NCBI GenBank assembly: GCA_038246545.1
Contig: JBBRVW010000011.1
Location: 1-64,000 of the forward strand
DNA length: 64,000 nt
Reading direction: 5' to 3'
Source of the DNA: JBBRVW01 sp038246545
Lineage (GTDB): Bacteria > Actinomycetota > Actinomycetes > JACCUZ01
This document shows positions 44,119 to 53,563 of the stretch, one piece after another. The notes below the pieces were generated by a model, which saw only the letters and a program-made list of their open reading frames with translations, had not been told where the DNA came from and did not search any database. The translations under genes and the position numbers were made by a program. Each line of letters begins with the position of its first letter. The first letter of the stretch is position 1.

Positions 44119-45249
44119 TCAGTCGCGGGCGGCCAGCGCGCGCCCGACGTTGCGGGCCTCGAGCCCGATCTCCCGCAGCAGCCCCGACAGCTCCGCCTTG
44201 ATGCCGACGAAGTGCAGACCCCGGGCGACGGGCAGGTCGGCCGCGCCGTGCACCCGGGGTACGCCGCGCGCGTCCAGCACACCGAGGTGGCCGACCAGCG
44301 GCTCGAGGCCGGTGGTGAACCCGGTCGCTGCGATGACGACGTCCGGCTCGACGGTGCTCCCGTCGACGAGGTGCACGCGCGGACCGTCGACCGACTCCGT
44401 CGCCGCCACCACCGTGACCCGGCCGGAGCGAACGGCATCGACGATGCCGGTGTCGAGGATCGGCACGGTGCCGGTCTCGCGGAACTGGGTGTACGGGTTG
44501 CTGGTGCGAGGCAGCCCCTGCGCCGACAGGTCCGGCACGCTGAGCCGGCGCATCCCCGCGGCGAGCGGGTCCATCAGCCTCGCCGGCGCCCTCTTCAGCG
44601 CGACGCCGAACACCTGGCTCGGGATCCCGTAGGTGTCCCGGCGCACGATGTTCGGCGGGGTCCGGACCGACAGCGTCACCCGGGCGCCGGCACCGAGCAG
44701 GTCCAGCGCGATCTCGGTGGCGGAGTTGCCCGCGCCGACGACGAGGACCTCCTTCCCGGCGTACGTCGACGGCTCGCGGTACTCAGCCGAGTGCAGCAGG
44801 TCGCCGGTGAACGTCTCGACCCCCGGCCAGTCCGGGCGCCGCGGCGTGTGGCTGTATCCGGTGGCGAGGACGACCCGTCCTGCCGGGCGGTCACCCGTGT
44901 CGGTACGCACCAGCCAGCCGGTGCCCGCCGCGTCGACCCGGCTCACGGTGACGCCGAGCTCGGGCGTCAGCCCGTGCGCCTCGGCGTACGAGGAGAGGTA
45001 GCGCACCAGGTCGTCGCGGGCCACCCACCGGCCGTACTCGCGCGGGATCCGCAGGCCGGGCAGCGCGGACAGCCACCGCACGGTGTGCAGGTGCAGGCTG
45101 TTGTAGCGGGCGGCCCAGGAGGCGCCGACCTGGTCGGCGCGTTCCAGCAGCACCACCGTCGCCCCGGCGCGGACCAGTGCGGCCGAGGTGGCGAGGCCGG
45201 CCGGCCCGGCCCCGACGACGACGACGGGGGCGGCTGCGGTCAGGGGCAC
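44119..45249 (-). CDS. Flavin-containing monooxygenase-like oxidoreductase
   Basis: A 376-residue FAD/NADPH enzyme. The FAD motif is VVVVGAGPAGLATSAALVRA and the NADPH motif VLVVGAGNSATEIALDLLGA. WAARYNSLHLHTVRWLSALP and VVLATGYSHTPRRPDWPG are typical of YUCCA/CzcO-like proteins, with the ATGFTTGLE motif near the C-terminus. Such enzymes oxygenate organic substrates or act in metal/thiol chemistry; the substrate is unknown. Start GTG 45249; a GTG nine bases upstream is equally possible. Confidence 0.9.
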   Translation of the reverse strand: MPLTAAAPVVVVGAGPAGLATSAALVRAGATVVLLERADQVGASWAARYNSLHLHTVRWLSALPGLRIPREYGRWVARDDLVRYLSSYAEAHGLTPELGVTVSRVDAAGTGWLVRTDTGDRPAGRVVLATGYSHTPRRPDWPGVETFTGDLLHSAEYREPSTYAGKEVLVVGAGNSATEIALDLLGAGARVTLSVRTPPNIVRRDTYGIPSQVFGVALKRAPARLMDPLAAGMRRLSVPDLSAQGLPRTSNPYTQFRETGTVPILDTGIVDAVRSGRVTVVAATESVDGPRVHLVDGSTVEPDVVIAATGFTTGLEPLVGHLGVLDARGVPRVHGAADLPVARGLHFVGIKAELSGLLREIGLEARNVGRALAARD

Positions 45250-45284
45250 GGCCCACACGCTAGGGCTTCGGAGGCACGCGTCAG

Positions 45285-45785
45285 TCAGCCCGTGACCACG
45301 ACGGGGGCCTCGGCACCGCGCGCGGTCAGCGTCGCCGGACCCGGCGCCAGGTCGACCGGCAGCGCAACCTCCCACCGTACCCGCCAGCCGTGTCGCGGGC
45401 CGGAGGCATCGGCGTACCCCAGCGTCCAGGCGTGGCCGTCCTGCTCGACCACCAGCGCGACGTGACGGGCGGCCGGCTGGGGCAGTGGCTTGGTCGGGCC
45501 GGAGCAGCCGGTCGACGACGACGTGTCGTTGCACCCGTCGAGGAACCACCGGCCGGTGACCGTCAGGTCCCCACCGGCCGCGACGGCGACGAGTGCGACG
45601 TCCCGTCCGCGCCGGTCGGTGGGCAGCGGCGTCGGGGTCGTCGGCGCCGCCTGCCCCACTGCGCTGATCTGCGGTCCCACGCAGGACGCCGCCGACGACG
45701 CGGGCACCGTCAGGCCCATGGCGGCCGCCGCCGTGGCGAGCACGGCCAGCCGCCGACTCCGCGTCAGCCACCGGCCACCCGTCAT
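45285..45785 (-). CDS. Secreted protein of unknown function
   Basis: A 166-residue protein with a signal peptide (MTGGRWLTRSRRLAVLATAA, core AAMGLTVPASSAAS). The mature part has three Cys (ASCVGPQI; DGCNDTSSSTGCSG) and an immunoglobulin-like beta pattern ending TLTARGAEAPVVVTG. The ATG has a good GGAGG site 7 bp upstream. No family is recognised; the gene lies behind the monooxygenase gene's 5' end on the same strand. Confidence 0.75.
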   Translation of the reverse strand: MTGGRWLTRSRRLAVLATAAAAMGLTVPASSAASCVGPQISAVGQAAPTTPTPLPTDRRGRDVALVAVAAGGDLTVTGRWFLDGCNDTSSSTGCSGPTKPLPQPAARHVALVVEQDGHAWTLGYADASGPRHGWRVRWEVALPVDLAPGPATLTARGAEAPVVVTG

Positions 45786-45970
45786 CACGCCACCTCCACG
45801 TCGCACTGACGGTACCGAGGGGCTCGCGGTTCCCGAACCCGACGCACGAGTCCCAACGCACCCCCAGCACCGGCCCAACGCCTGGCTAACGCTGAATCCC
45901 GTCGGCTCCCGCGCACGCACTACTCATGCCGCGGCTGCACACCGCATCCGCACCGAACATGGAGGCCCTC

Positions 45971-46363
45971 ATGCGTCGATCGCTCACCGTCGCTGCTCTC
46001 AGCACCGCGCTCCTCGTCAGCGGCGCTCCCCTGGCCACCTCAGCTGCCGCGAAGGGCGGCGACGCGACCATCCGGACCGGGTCGTGCAGCGGCACGGCCG
46101 ACTGGAAGCTCAAGGCGAAGCACGACAACGGCCGGATCGAGCTCGAGTGGGAGGTCGACTCGAACCGGGTCGGCCAGACCTGGCGGGTGCGTGTGCGTGA
46201 CAACGGTGTGCGGGTCGTCGCTACGGGAGCCACCACGGCCGGGGCGAGCGGGTCCTTCAGCGTCGGCCTCCGGGTCGCGAACCGGGCCGGCACCGACGGC
46301 TTCGTCGCCCGGGCGACCGATCTCGCGAGCGGCCAGACCTGCGTCGGGCGGCTGTCGCTCTAG
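45971..46363 (+). CDS. Small secreted protein of unknown function
   Basis: A 130-residue protein with a signal peptide (MRRSLTVAALSTALLVSGAP, cut after about ATSAAA). The mature part is a probable beta sandwich (GSCSGTADWKLKAKHDNGRI; WRVRVRDNGVRVVATGATTA) with two Cys likely forming a disulfide (GSCSG and GQTCVG). ATG 45971 is preferred for its GGAGG site (45961-45965); longer readings exist. Proteins of this type are abundant in actinobacteria without known function. Confidence 0.8.
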   Translation: MRRSLTVAALSTALLVSGAPLATSAAAKGGDATIRTGSCSGTADWKLKAKHDNGRIELEWEVDSNRVGQTWRVRVRDNGVRVVATGATTAGASGSFSVGLRVANRAGTDGFVARATDLASGQTCVGRLSL

Positions 46364-46374
46364 CAGCTGCATTC

Positions 46375-47079
46375 TCAGTCGGTCTCGGCGGGCGCGAAGA
46401 CCACCGCGACCTCGAGGTCCTCGGTGACGTCCAGGAACCGGTGGTCGACACGCCGCGGCACGTAGGCGACCGTGCCGGTCGACACCGGGGTGCTGCGGCC
46501 GTCGACCTCGAGGTGCGCGGCGCCGGCCGTGACGACGTAGACCTCGTCCTCCTGGTGCGGCGACTGGTCGTCGACGCCGCCGGCCGGGATCCGGTAGATC
46601 CCGGCGCTGAGTGCGTCGACGCGGACCCACTCGGCGTACCGCCCCTCGGCGACCTGGTCGCGGTGGAGCACGACGGCGTCCGTGCGGGCCGGCGACCGGC
46701 CGCGCGACGGCCAGAACGGCCACTCCTCGAACCTCGACGCGCGACCGGAGCCGTCGCCTGCGAACGTGACGACCCAGAGATCGAGGTACTCCTGCCGCAC
46801 CGGCTCGCCGTAGCGCACCAGCACCTTCGCCACCCCGGTGTCGTGGGACGCCGCAACGACCTCCGCCGACATCGTGAACACCTCGTCCGGCCCGTCGCGC
46901 TCCTCGTCCCACAGGACACGGATCGCCGCGAGCCCGACGACAGGCTCGTCGTACGGGGTGACGAGGTAGCGCGCGTCGTGGGTGAACAGCTCGTCGAGCA
47001 GCCCGGTGCCGGGCGCCCGCCAGGCACGCTCGTACGTCGCCACCCACGCGAGCAGTGCCTCGTGCTGGTCCGCGGCCAT
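46375..47079 (-). CDS. SnoaL-like / cupin two-domain protein
   Basis: A 234-residue protein. The first ~130 residues are an NTF2/SnoaL-like domain (LLAWVATYERAWRAPGTGLL; EELFTHDARYLVTPYDEPVVG-type region). The rest is a cupin barrel with metal-type residues SPHQEDEVYVVTAGAAHLEV and YVPRRVDHRF. Cupins of this kind bind or isomerise small molecules. The ATG overlaps the PfkB stop by one base (TGATG), so the two are co-translated and may act on the same sugar-derived compound. Confidence 0.85.
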   Translation of the reverse strand: MAADQHEALLAWVATYERAWRAPGTGLLDELFTHDARYLVTPYDEPVVGLAAIRVLWDEERDGPDEVFTMSAEVVAASHDTGVAKVLVRYGEPVRQEYLDLWVVTFAGDGSGRASRFEEWPFWPSRGRSPARTDAVVLHRDQVAEGRYAEWVRVDALSAGIYRIPAGGVDDQSPHQEDEVYVVTAGAAHLEVDGRSTPVSTGTVAYVPRRVDHRFLDVTEDLEVAVVFAPAETD

Positions 47080-48026
47080 CAACCCCACCGGGTGAGCTCC
47101 GCGACCCGCGGCGGGTCGGCACCGGGACGCGAGCAGGTGATGGCCGACACCTCGATGCACTGGTCGACGAGCCGCGCGAGGTCGTCGACCGTCAGTGCGC
47201 GCAGCGCCTCGCGGCGGTCGGCGCCGAGCAGGTCACGACCGGCCAGCCCGGCGAGCAGTGCACCCATGAACGAGTCGCCCGCACCCACGGTGTCCGCCAC
47301 GTCGACCGCCATGCCCGGACGGCTCAGCGCGCCGGCGCCCGCGCCGACGGCGACCGCGCCGTCGCCGCCGCCGGTGATGACGACCATGGCCGGCCCCTGC
47401 GCCTGCCACTCGGCCGCCACCTCCTCCGGAGCCCGACCCGGCTCGAGGAACGCCACGTCCTCGTCGCTCGCCTTGACCACGTCGACGACGGCGAGCATCT
47501 CGTGCACCACGGCGAGCACTTCCTCGCGCGGCCCCATCAGCAGGTGCCTGATGTTCGGGTCGAACGACACCGTGGCCGTGGCCGCGGCCCGGGCGGCGAG
47601 CCGGCGCAGCACGGCACCACCCGGCGGCGTCGTCAGCCCGAGGGAGCCGACGTGCAGGGCGTCGGCGCCCTCGAGCGCGTCGGCGAGCTCCGCGTCGGTC
47701 CACTGCCAGTCGGCGGTGCCGTCGACCCGGAAGTCGTAGGCCGCGGAGCCGTCGGGCTCCAGCACGACGATCGCGAGCGAGGAGGGCTCGGTCGCCACGA
47801 CGCTGTGCGACAGGTCGACACCGTTGTCGGCGAGGTGGGCACGCAGGCGCCGTCCGAGCACGTCGTCGGAGAGCCGCGCGAGCATCCGGGCGGTCACGCC
47901 GAGCCGCGCCAGACCCACGGCGACGTTGCCCGGGCTGCCACCCGGGGCCGCGCGGAACACGCCCTCGGCCCCCGCGGGGACCATGTCGGTGATGAGCTCG
48001 CCTGCGACAGCGACGACCGTGGTCAC
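47079..48026 (-). CDS. PfkB-family carbohydrate kinase, probable fructokinase
   Basis: A 315-residue ribokinase-fold enzyme. The first signature is AAPGGSPGNVAVGLARLGV and the second VDVADTVGAGDSFMGALLAG with the catalytic Asp in GAGD. It is divergent from an amylosucrase-type enzyme, which would set fructose free from sucrose, so fructokinase is the likely role. Start GTG 48026. The starts of the two genes are only 30 bp apart. Confidence 0.9.
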   Translation of the reverse strand: MTTVVAVAGELITDMVPAGAEGVFRAAPGGSPGNVAVGLARLGVTARMLARLSDDVLGRRLRAHLADNGVDLSHSVVATEPSSLAIVVLEPDGSAAYDFRVDGTADWQWTDAELADALEGADALHVGSLGLTTPPGGAVLRRLAARAAATATVSFDPNIRHLLMGPREEVLAVVHEMLAVVDVVKASDEDVAFLEPGRAPEEVAAEWQAQGPAMVVITGGGDGAVAVGAGAGALSRPGMAVDVADTVGAGDSFMGALLAGLAGRDLLGADRREALRALTVDDLARLVDQCIEVSAITCSRPGADPPRVAELTRWG

Positions 48027-48055
48027 CCCGGGAAACTACCGCCCCTACGATCTGG

Positions 48056-50041
48056 GTGATGGCCGTCCCGAACTCGGGTCCCGAGTCACGGGACCGCGCC
48101 CGCGCGGTGCTCGACGCGCTGCTCCCCGCCGTCCGGTCCCGGGCGGTCGCCGGCCTCGGCCCCGTCGAGGGCGAGGGCCTCGCCGCGCGGCTCGAGCAGC
48201 ACCACCTCGACCTGGTCGAGCCGCTCGACGGGCTGTACGGCGCCGAGCTCGAGGTCGACGGCCTGACCGCACTGGTCGGGGGGCTCCTCGACCGCACGGT
48301 CGGGGCCGCACTCACCCGGCCCGCGCCGCTGCGGGCGTCGGACCGACGGCGCGAGGTCGACCCCGGCTGGTTCCAGCGGTCCCGGATGGTCGGCTACGTG
48401 GCGTACGTCGACCGGTTCGCCGGCGACCTGCGCGGCGTGCGCGACCGGCTCGACTACCTGGCCGAGCTCGGGGTCACCTATGTGCACCTCATGCCGTTGC
48501 TCGCACCGCGCGAGGGCGACAGCGACGGGGGCTACGCCGTCGTCGACTACGACGCAGTCGACCCGCGGTTGGGCACGATGGCCGACCTCGAGGACCTCGC
48601 TGCCGACCTGCACGCCCGCGGGATGTCGCTGTGCATCGACCTGGTCCTCAACCACACGGCAGCCGAGCACCCGTGGGCGCGCGCCGCGGCGGCCGGCGAC
48701 CCGGCGTACCGCGGGTACTACCTGATCTATCCCGACCGGGCGCTCCCGGACCGCTACGAGCGGACCTTGCCCGAGGTCTTCCCGGACCAGGCACCCGGCA
48801 GCTTCACCCACGTCGAAGGCGTCGGCTGGGTGTGGACGACCTTCAACTCCTTCCAGTGGGACCTGGACTGGACCAACCCCGCGGTCTTCGGCGAGATGCT
48901 CGCGACGATGCTGCGGCTGGCCGACCACGGGGTCGACGTGCTCCGGCTCGACGCGGCGCCGTTCCTCTGGAAGCGCGAGGGCACCGACTGCCAGAACCAG
49001 CCCGAGGTGCACCTCGTGCTGCAGGCGCTGCGCGCGCTCGTCACCGTCGGCACACCGGGGGTGGCCTTCAAGGCCGAGGCGATCGTCGCGCCGCAGCACC
49101 TCGTGCAGTACCTCGGCGGCCACGAGCGCTTCCGGCCCGAGTGCGACCTGGCGTACCACAACCAGCTCATGGTGCTGCTGTGGTCGACGCTGGCCACCCG
49201 CGACACCCGGCTCGCCCGCACCGCCCTGGGACGGATGCAGCCCGCGCCGAGCAGCACCTCGTGGGTCACCTACCTGCGCTGCCACGACGACATCGGCTGG
49301 GCGGTGTCCGACGAGGACGCCTGGGCGTGCGGGCTCGACCCGCGCGCCCACCGGTCGTTCCTCTCCGACTTCTACGCCGGACTGCACCCCGGGTCGTTCG
49401 CCCGCGGTGCGGCCTTCCAGGCGAACCCGCGCACCGGCGACCGCCGCATCTCCGGCAGCGCCGCCTCGCTGGTGGGGCTCGACGCGGCGCTCGACTCCGG
49501 CGACGCCGTCGAGGCCGCGATCGCGGGCGACCGGCTGCTGATGCTCTACAGCGTGGTCTACGTCTTCGGCGGCGTGCCGCTGCTGTACATGGGCGACGAG
49601 CTCGCCCAGCGCAACGACCCGCACTGGGCCGACGACCCGGTCCACGCCGGCGACAACCGGTGGCTGCACCGGCCGCCCTGGGACCGGGCGGGGGCCGCAC
49701 GACGTCACGACCCGACCACGGTCGAAGGGCGGGTGTTCGCCGGGCTCGCCGAGCTGGCCCGGGCCCGCGCGGGGCTCGTGCACCTGCGCGCCGGCGGCAG
49801 CACCGAGGTCCTGGACGTCGGCGACGACCGGGTGCTCGCCGTGCTGCGGCGGCACCCGCGCAGCGGCCGGCTGGTCGCCCTGGCCGCCTTCAACGACCAG
49901 CCGGTACGGCTGCCGCGGCGGTCCGCCCTGGCGTGCTTCCCCGGCCCGGCACACCTGGTCCTCGCCGGCCCCGGGGTCGAGCTGCACGACGACGGGCTGG
50001 TGCTGCCGCCGTGGTCGTACGCCTGGGTCACCGAGGACTGA
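48056..50041 (+). CDS. Amylosucrase-type glycoside hydrolase (GH13 subfamily 4)
   Basis: A 661-residue GH13 enzyme with an N-terminal helical domain (1-90) typical of amylosucrase/sucrose hydrolase. Conserved regions: DLVLNHTAAEHPWA, the nucleophile D299 in GVDVLRLDAAPFLWK, acid/base E341 in FKAEAIVAP, and the third Asp in LRCHDDIGWAV. VYVFGGVPLLYMGDELAQRN completes the barrel. Amylosucrase splits sucrose, building alpha-1,4-glucan and freeing fructose. GTG 48056 or the adjacent ATG 48059 are both possible starts. Trehalose synthase-like activity is less likely given the N-terminal domain. Confidence 0.9.
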   Translation: MMAVPNSGPESRDRARAVLDALLPAVRSRAVAGLGPVEGEGLAARLEQHHLDLVEPLDGLYGAELEVDGLTALVGGLLDRTVGAALTRPAPLRASDRRREVDPGWFQRSRMVGYVAYVDRFAGDLRGVRDRLDYLAELGVTYVHLMPLLAPREGDSDGGYAVVDYDAVDPRLGTMADLEDLAADLHARGMSLCIDLVLNHTAAEHPWARAAAAGDPAYRGYYLIYPDRALPDRYERTLPEVFPDQAPGSFTHVEGVGWVWTTFNSFQWDLDWTNPAVFGEMLATMLRLADHGVDVLRLDAAPFLWKREGTDCQNQPEVHLVLQALRALVTVGTPGVAFKAEAIVAPQHLVQYLGGHERFRPECDLAYHNQLMVLLWSTLATRDTRLARTALGRMQPAPSSTSWVTYLRCHDDIGWAVSDEDAWACGLDPRAHRSFLSDFYAGLHPGSFARGAAFQANPRTGDRRISGSAASLVGLDAALDSGDAVEAAIAGDRLLMLYSVVYVFGGVPLLYMGDELAQRNDPHWADDPVHAGDNRWLHRPPWDRAGAARRHDPTTVEGRVFAGLAELARARAGLVHLRAGGSTEVLDVGDDRVLAVLRRHPRSGRLVALAAFNDQPVRLPRRSALACFPGPAHLVLAGPGVELHDDGLVLPPWSYAWVTED

Positions 50042-50092
50042 CCACCGTCATCAGGCGGTCGTTGAGGCCGCGCGGGCCGGGGCCGGTGCAGG

Positions 50093-51061
50093 TCAGAAGC
50101 CGCGGACGTCGTGCGGGCGGTAGGGCTCCTCGAGCACCGCGACGTCGTCGTCGGTGAGCTCGAGGTCGAGCGCCGCCACGGCGTCGTCGAGGTGCTCGGG
50201 CCTGGTCGCACCGACGATCGGCGCGACGACACTCGGTCGGCTGGCGACCCAGGCGAGCGCGACCTGTGCGCGGGGCACACCACGCGCCTCGGCCACCTGC
50301 GCGACCCGGGACGCGACCTCGCGGTCCCCGTCGTCGTACAGCGTCCGGCCGAAGCCGTCGGTGTCCCCGCGCGCGGTGGACTCGTCCCAGTCGCGGGTCA
50401 GCCGGCCGCGCGCCAGCGGGCTCCACGGGATCACGCCGACGCCCTCGTCGAGGCACAGCGGCAGCATCTCCCGCTCCTCCTCGCGGTAGAGCAGGTTGTA
50501 GTGGTTCTGCATCGTGGCGAAGCGCGTCCAGCCGTGGAGGTCGGCCACGTAGAGCGCCTGCGCGAACTGCCACGCGGCCATGGAGGACGCCCCCAGGTAA
50601 CGCGCCTTGCCGGCCTTGACCACGTCGTGCAGCGCCTCGAGGGTCTCCTCGACCGGCACCTCGGGGTCCCACCGGTGGATCTGGTACAGGTCGACGTAGT
50701 CGGTGCCGAGCCGGACCAGGCTGGCGTCGATCTCGGCCATGATCGCCTTGCGCGAGAGCCCGCCGCCGTTGGGCCCGGGCCGCATCCGGCCGTGCACCTT
50801 CGTGGCGATGACGACGTCCTCGCGGCGGGTGAGCCGGTTGAGTGCCCGCCCCACGATCTCCTCGCTCGAGCCGTCGGAGTAGACGTTCGCCGTGTCGAAG
50901 AAGTTGACGCCGAGGTCGAGCGCCTTGGCGAGGAACGGTCGGCTGGCCTCCTCGCCGAGCGTCCACTCGTGGTTGCCCCGGTCCGGCTCGCCGAAGCTCA
51001 TGCAGCCGAGGCAGAGCCGGGACACCTCGAGGCCGGTCGATCCGAGCCGCACATAGTCCAT
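50093..51061 (-). CDS. Aldo/keto reductase
   Basis: A 322-residue AKR. The catalytic tetrad is visible: Asp and Tyr in VNFFDTANVYSDGSSEE, Lys in VVIATKVHGRMR and His in LYQIHRWDPEVP. NADPH-site segments GASSMAAWQFAQAL and PIVGATRPEHLDDAV follow. The substrate is unknown. It lies downstream of the LacI gene on the same strand with a 43-bp gap, so it may share its transcript. Confidence 0.92.
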   Translation of the reverse strand: MDYVRLGSTGLEVSRLCLGCMSFGEPDRGNHEWTLGEEASRPFLAKALDLGVNFFDTANVYSDGSSEEIVGRALNRLTRREDVVIATKVHGRMRPGPNGGGLSRKAIMAEIDASLVRLGTDYVDLYQIHRWDPEVPVEETLEALHDVVKAGKARYLGASSMAAWQFAQALYVADLHGWTRFATMQNHYNLLYREEEREMLPLCLDEGVGVIPWSPLARGRLTRDWDESTARGDTDGFGRTLYDDGDREVASRVAQVAEARGVPRAQVALAWVASRPSVVAPIVGATRPEHLDDAVAALDLELTDDDVAVLEEPYRPHDVRGF

Positions 51062-51104
51062 GCCCTCGATCCTGCTCCTGCTGAGCGGCCTCGAACCTGC
51101 CGAG

Positions 51105-52127
51105 TCAGCAGCTGGACCGCGGCGGTGCCGTGGTGCGTCGCACGACGAGCCGGGTCGGGACGGTGACCGACGGCGGCGTCGGCGGGTCGTCGAGCTCGTC
51201 GTCGAGCGCATCCAGGAGCAGCCGCGCCGCCAGCTCGCCCTGCTCACGCACCGGCTGCGCCACCGTGGTCAGGTCGAAGAACTCGGCCATCTCGTGGTCG
51301 TCGATGCCGATGACGGAGACGTCCTCCGGCACCCGCAAGCCGGTCTCGCGCACGGCGTGCACCGCGCCGACCGCCATCTCGTCGGAGGCGGCGAACACGG
51401 CGGTCGGACGCCGCTCCGCCCCGAGCAACAACCGGGTCGCCGCAAGCCCGCCGCGGACCGTGAAGTCGCCGACGACCTCCAGCCCGGGCTCGAGCGGCAG
51501 GCCGGCTCCAGACATCGCCGATCGGTAGCCGTTGAGGCGGTCGAGCGGTGCGGCGAAGTCGAGCTGCTCCTCCAGCGAGCCGCCGACGTAGCCGATCCGC
51601 CGGTGCCCCAGCTCGAGCAGGTGCCGCATCGCGATGTGCGCCGTCTCGACGTCGTCGATGCGGACGCAGGACCAGCCGGGGACCGTGGCGCCGACGACCG
51701 CGACCGGCCGGTCGAGCCTGGTCAGGGCGGCGACCTCCTCGTCCGTCGGAGTCAGGCTCAGGAGGAGGATCGCGTCGACCCGCTTGCGCAGGAGGTGGGT
51801 GCGGAACACCCGGTGCCGCGCGGCGGTGTCACCCGCCAGGTTGTAGAGCAGCAGGTCGTAGCCGGCCTCGCGCAGCAGCTGCTCGGCGCCCCGGATGACC
51901 GACCCGTAGAACCACCGGGTGACGAAGGGCACGATCACGCCGACCGCCATGGTCTGCCCGCTGGCGAGACTGGCGGCGTGCGGGGACGCGACGTAGTCGA
52001 GCCGGGCGGCGACCTGCAGCACCTTAACCCGCGTCTCGTCGGACACCCGCGGCAGGCCGCGCAGGGCACGCGAGACGGTCGCCGTCGACACCCCCACCTC
52101 GCGGGCGACGTCCTTGATGCTCGTCAT
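51105..52127 (-). CDS. LacI-family transcriptional repressor
   Basis: A 340-residue LacI regulator. The N-terminal HTH TSIKDVAREVGVSTATVSRA has its hinge helix near PHAASLASGQT; the C-terminal sugar-binding fold includes VGVIVPFVTRWFYGSVIRG, LGHRRIGYVGGSLEEQL and VSVIGIDDHEMAEFFDL. It is divergent from a GH1 gene with a 38-bp gap and next to a sugar ABC importer whose promoter has a perfect LacI-type operator, so it probably controls beta-glucoside uptake. Confidence 0.94.
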   Translation of the reverse strand: MTSIKDVAREVGVSTATVSRALRGLPRVSDETRVKVLQVAARLDYVASPHAASLASGQTMAVGVIVPFVTRWFYGSVIRGAEQLLREAGYDLLLYNLAGDTAARHRVFRTHLLRKRVDAILLLSLTPTDEEVAALTRLDRPVAVVGATVPGWSCVRIDDVETAHIAMRHLLELGHRRIGYVGGSLEEQLDFAAPLDRLNGYRSAMSGAGLPLEPGLEVVGDFTVRGGLAATRLLLGAERRPTAVFAASDEMAVGAVHAVRETGLRVPEDVSVIGIDDHEMAEFFDLTTVAQPVREQGELAARLLLDALDDELDDPPTPPSVTVPTRLVVRRTTAPPRSSC

Positions 52128-52165
52128 CCGGCCGCCACTGCCCAGGTGGCGCGAGCCGTCATACG

Positions 52166-53563
52166 GTGGCCGTCATGAGCAGCCACCTGCCCGAGGGCAA
52201 CCGCCTCGTCTACGGCACAGCGACCGCGTCGTACCAGGTCGAGGGGGCGACGACGACCGACGGCCGCGGCCCGTCGATCTGGGACACGTTCACGGCGACG
52301 CCCGGCACCATCAAGGACGCCAGCGACGGCTCCGTGGCGTGCGCGTCCTACGAGCGACTCGACGAGGACCTCGACCTGCTCGGCGGTCTCGGCGTGGCCT
52401 ACTACCGCTTCTCGGTGGCGTGGCCGCGGATCCAGCCGACCGGCGGCGGGGCCGTCGAGCCGCGCGGCCTCGCGTACTACGACCGGATGGTCGACGGCCT
52501 GCTGGCCCGCGGCATCGCCCCGATGGCAACGCTCTACCACTGGGACCTGCCGCAGGCGCTCGAGGACGCTGGCGGGTGGCCGGAACGCGCCACCGCCGAG
52601 CGCTTCGCCGACTACGCCGCGATCGTGCACGAGCACCTCGGCGACCGGGTCGCGGTGTGGACGACGCACAACGAGCCGTGGTGCGCGGCCTATCTCGGCT
52701 ACGCCGCAGGCAAGCACGCACCGGGACGGCAGGAGGCGGACGCCGCGCACCGCGCCGCGCACCACCTGCTGCTGGGGCACGGCCTCGCCGCCGCGCGGCT
52801 GCACGAGGCCGGCGCGGACACCGTCGGTATCGTGCTCAACCTCACCCCGGTGTGGCCCGAGCGACCGGAAGCCGCCGAGGCGGCCGACGGTGTCGACGCG
52901 ATCCACAACCGGGTCTGGCTCGGACCACTGGTCGACGGCGCGTACGACGAGCGGCTGCGCGCGCTCGCCCCGCCGCTGGACGACAGCAGCGTCGTGCGTG
53001 ACGGCGACCTGGCGCTGGTCCAGGGCTCGGCCGACTACCTCGGCGTGAACTACTACACCCCCGCCCGGATCGACGTCGGCGACGGCGCCGGGAGCAGCGC
53101 CGTCGGTCAGGAAACGCTGGCCTACCCGCGGGTGGCCGGACTGCAGTTCGCGCCGCGCGGCCCGCGGACGGCCATGGGCTGGGAGGTCGAGCCGCGCGGC
53201 CTCGAGGAGCTGCTCGTCAGCACCCACCGCCGCACCGGTCTCCCTCTCGTCGTCGCCGAGAACGGCGCGGCGTACGACGACGAGGTGCGCGCCCCCGACG
53301 GCTCGGTCGACGACCAGGACCGCATCGCCTACCTGCGCGACCACGTCGCAGCCGTCGAGCGGGCCAGGGAGGCAGGCGCCGACGTGCGCGCCTACATCGC
53401 TTGGACCCTGCTCGACAACTTCGAGTGGGCCGAGGGCTACACCAAGAAGTTCGGTCTGGTCGAGGTCTCCCCCGACGACCAGACCCGCACTCCGAAGGCG
53501 TCGTACCGGTGGTACGCGAACCTCGCCCACGTCGGCCTCCCCGCCACCGACGCTCCCGCCTAA
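52166..53563 (+). CDS. GH1 beta-glucosidase
   Basis: A 465-residue GH1 (alpha/beta barrel) enzyme. The acid/base Glu is in VWTTHNEPWCAAYLGY (E170) and the nucleophile in PLVVAENGAAYDDE. The N-terminal signature VYGTATASYQVEGATTTDGR and the C-terminal WTLLDNFEWAEGYTKKFGLV are diagnostic. There is no signal peptide, so it splits imported beta-glucosides inside the cell. ATG 52175 (MSSHLPEGN) is an alternative start. Its TAA overlaps the convergent permease stop by 2 bp. Confidence 0.95.
   Translation: MAVMSSHLPEGNRLVYGTATASYQVEGATTTDGRGPSIWDTFTATPGTIKDASDGSVACASYERLDEDLDLLGGLGVAYYRFSVAWPRIQPTGGGAVEPRGLAYYDRMVDGLLARGIAPMATLYHWDLPQALEDAGGWPERATAERFADYAAIVHEHLGDRVAVWTTHNEPWCAAYLGYAAGKHAPGRQEADAAHRAAHHLLLGHGLAAARLHEAGADTVGIVLNLTPVWPERPEAAEAADGVDAIHNRVWLGPLVDGAYDERLRALAPPLDDSSVVRDGDLALVQGSADYLGVNYYTPARIDVGDGAGSSAVGQETLAYPRVAGLQFAPRGPRTAMGWEVEPRGLEELLVSTHRRTGLPLVVAENGAAYDDEVRAPDGSVDDQDRIAYLRDHVAAVERAREAGADVRAYIAWTLLDNFEWAEGYTKKFGLVEVSPDDQTRTPKASYRWYANLAHVGLPATDAPA

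Noticed and set aside
48086..49987. A 633-codon open frame opposite the GH13 gene
   Set aside because: Shadow; the plus strand encodes all conserved amylosucrase-type regions.
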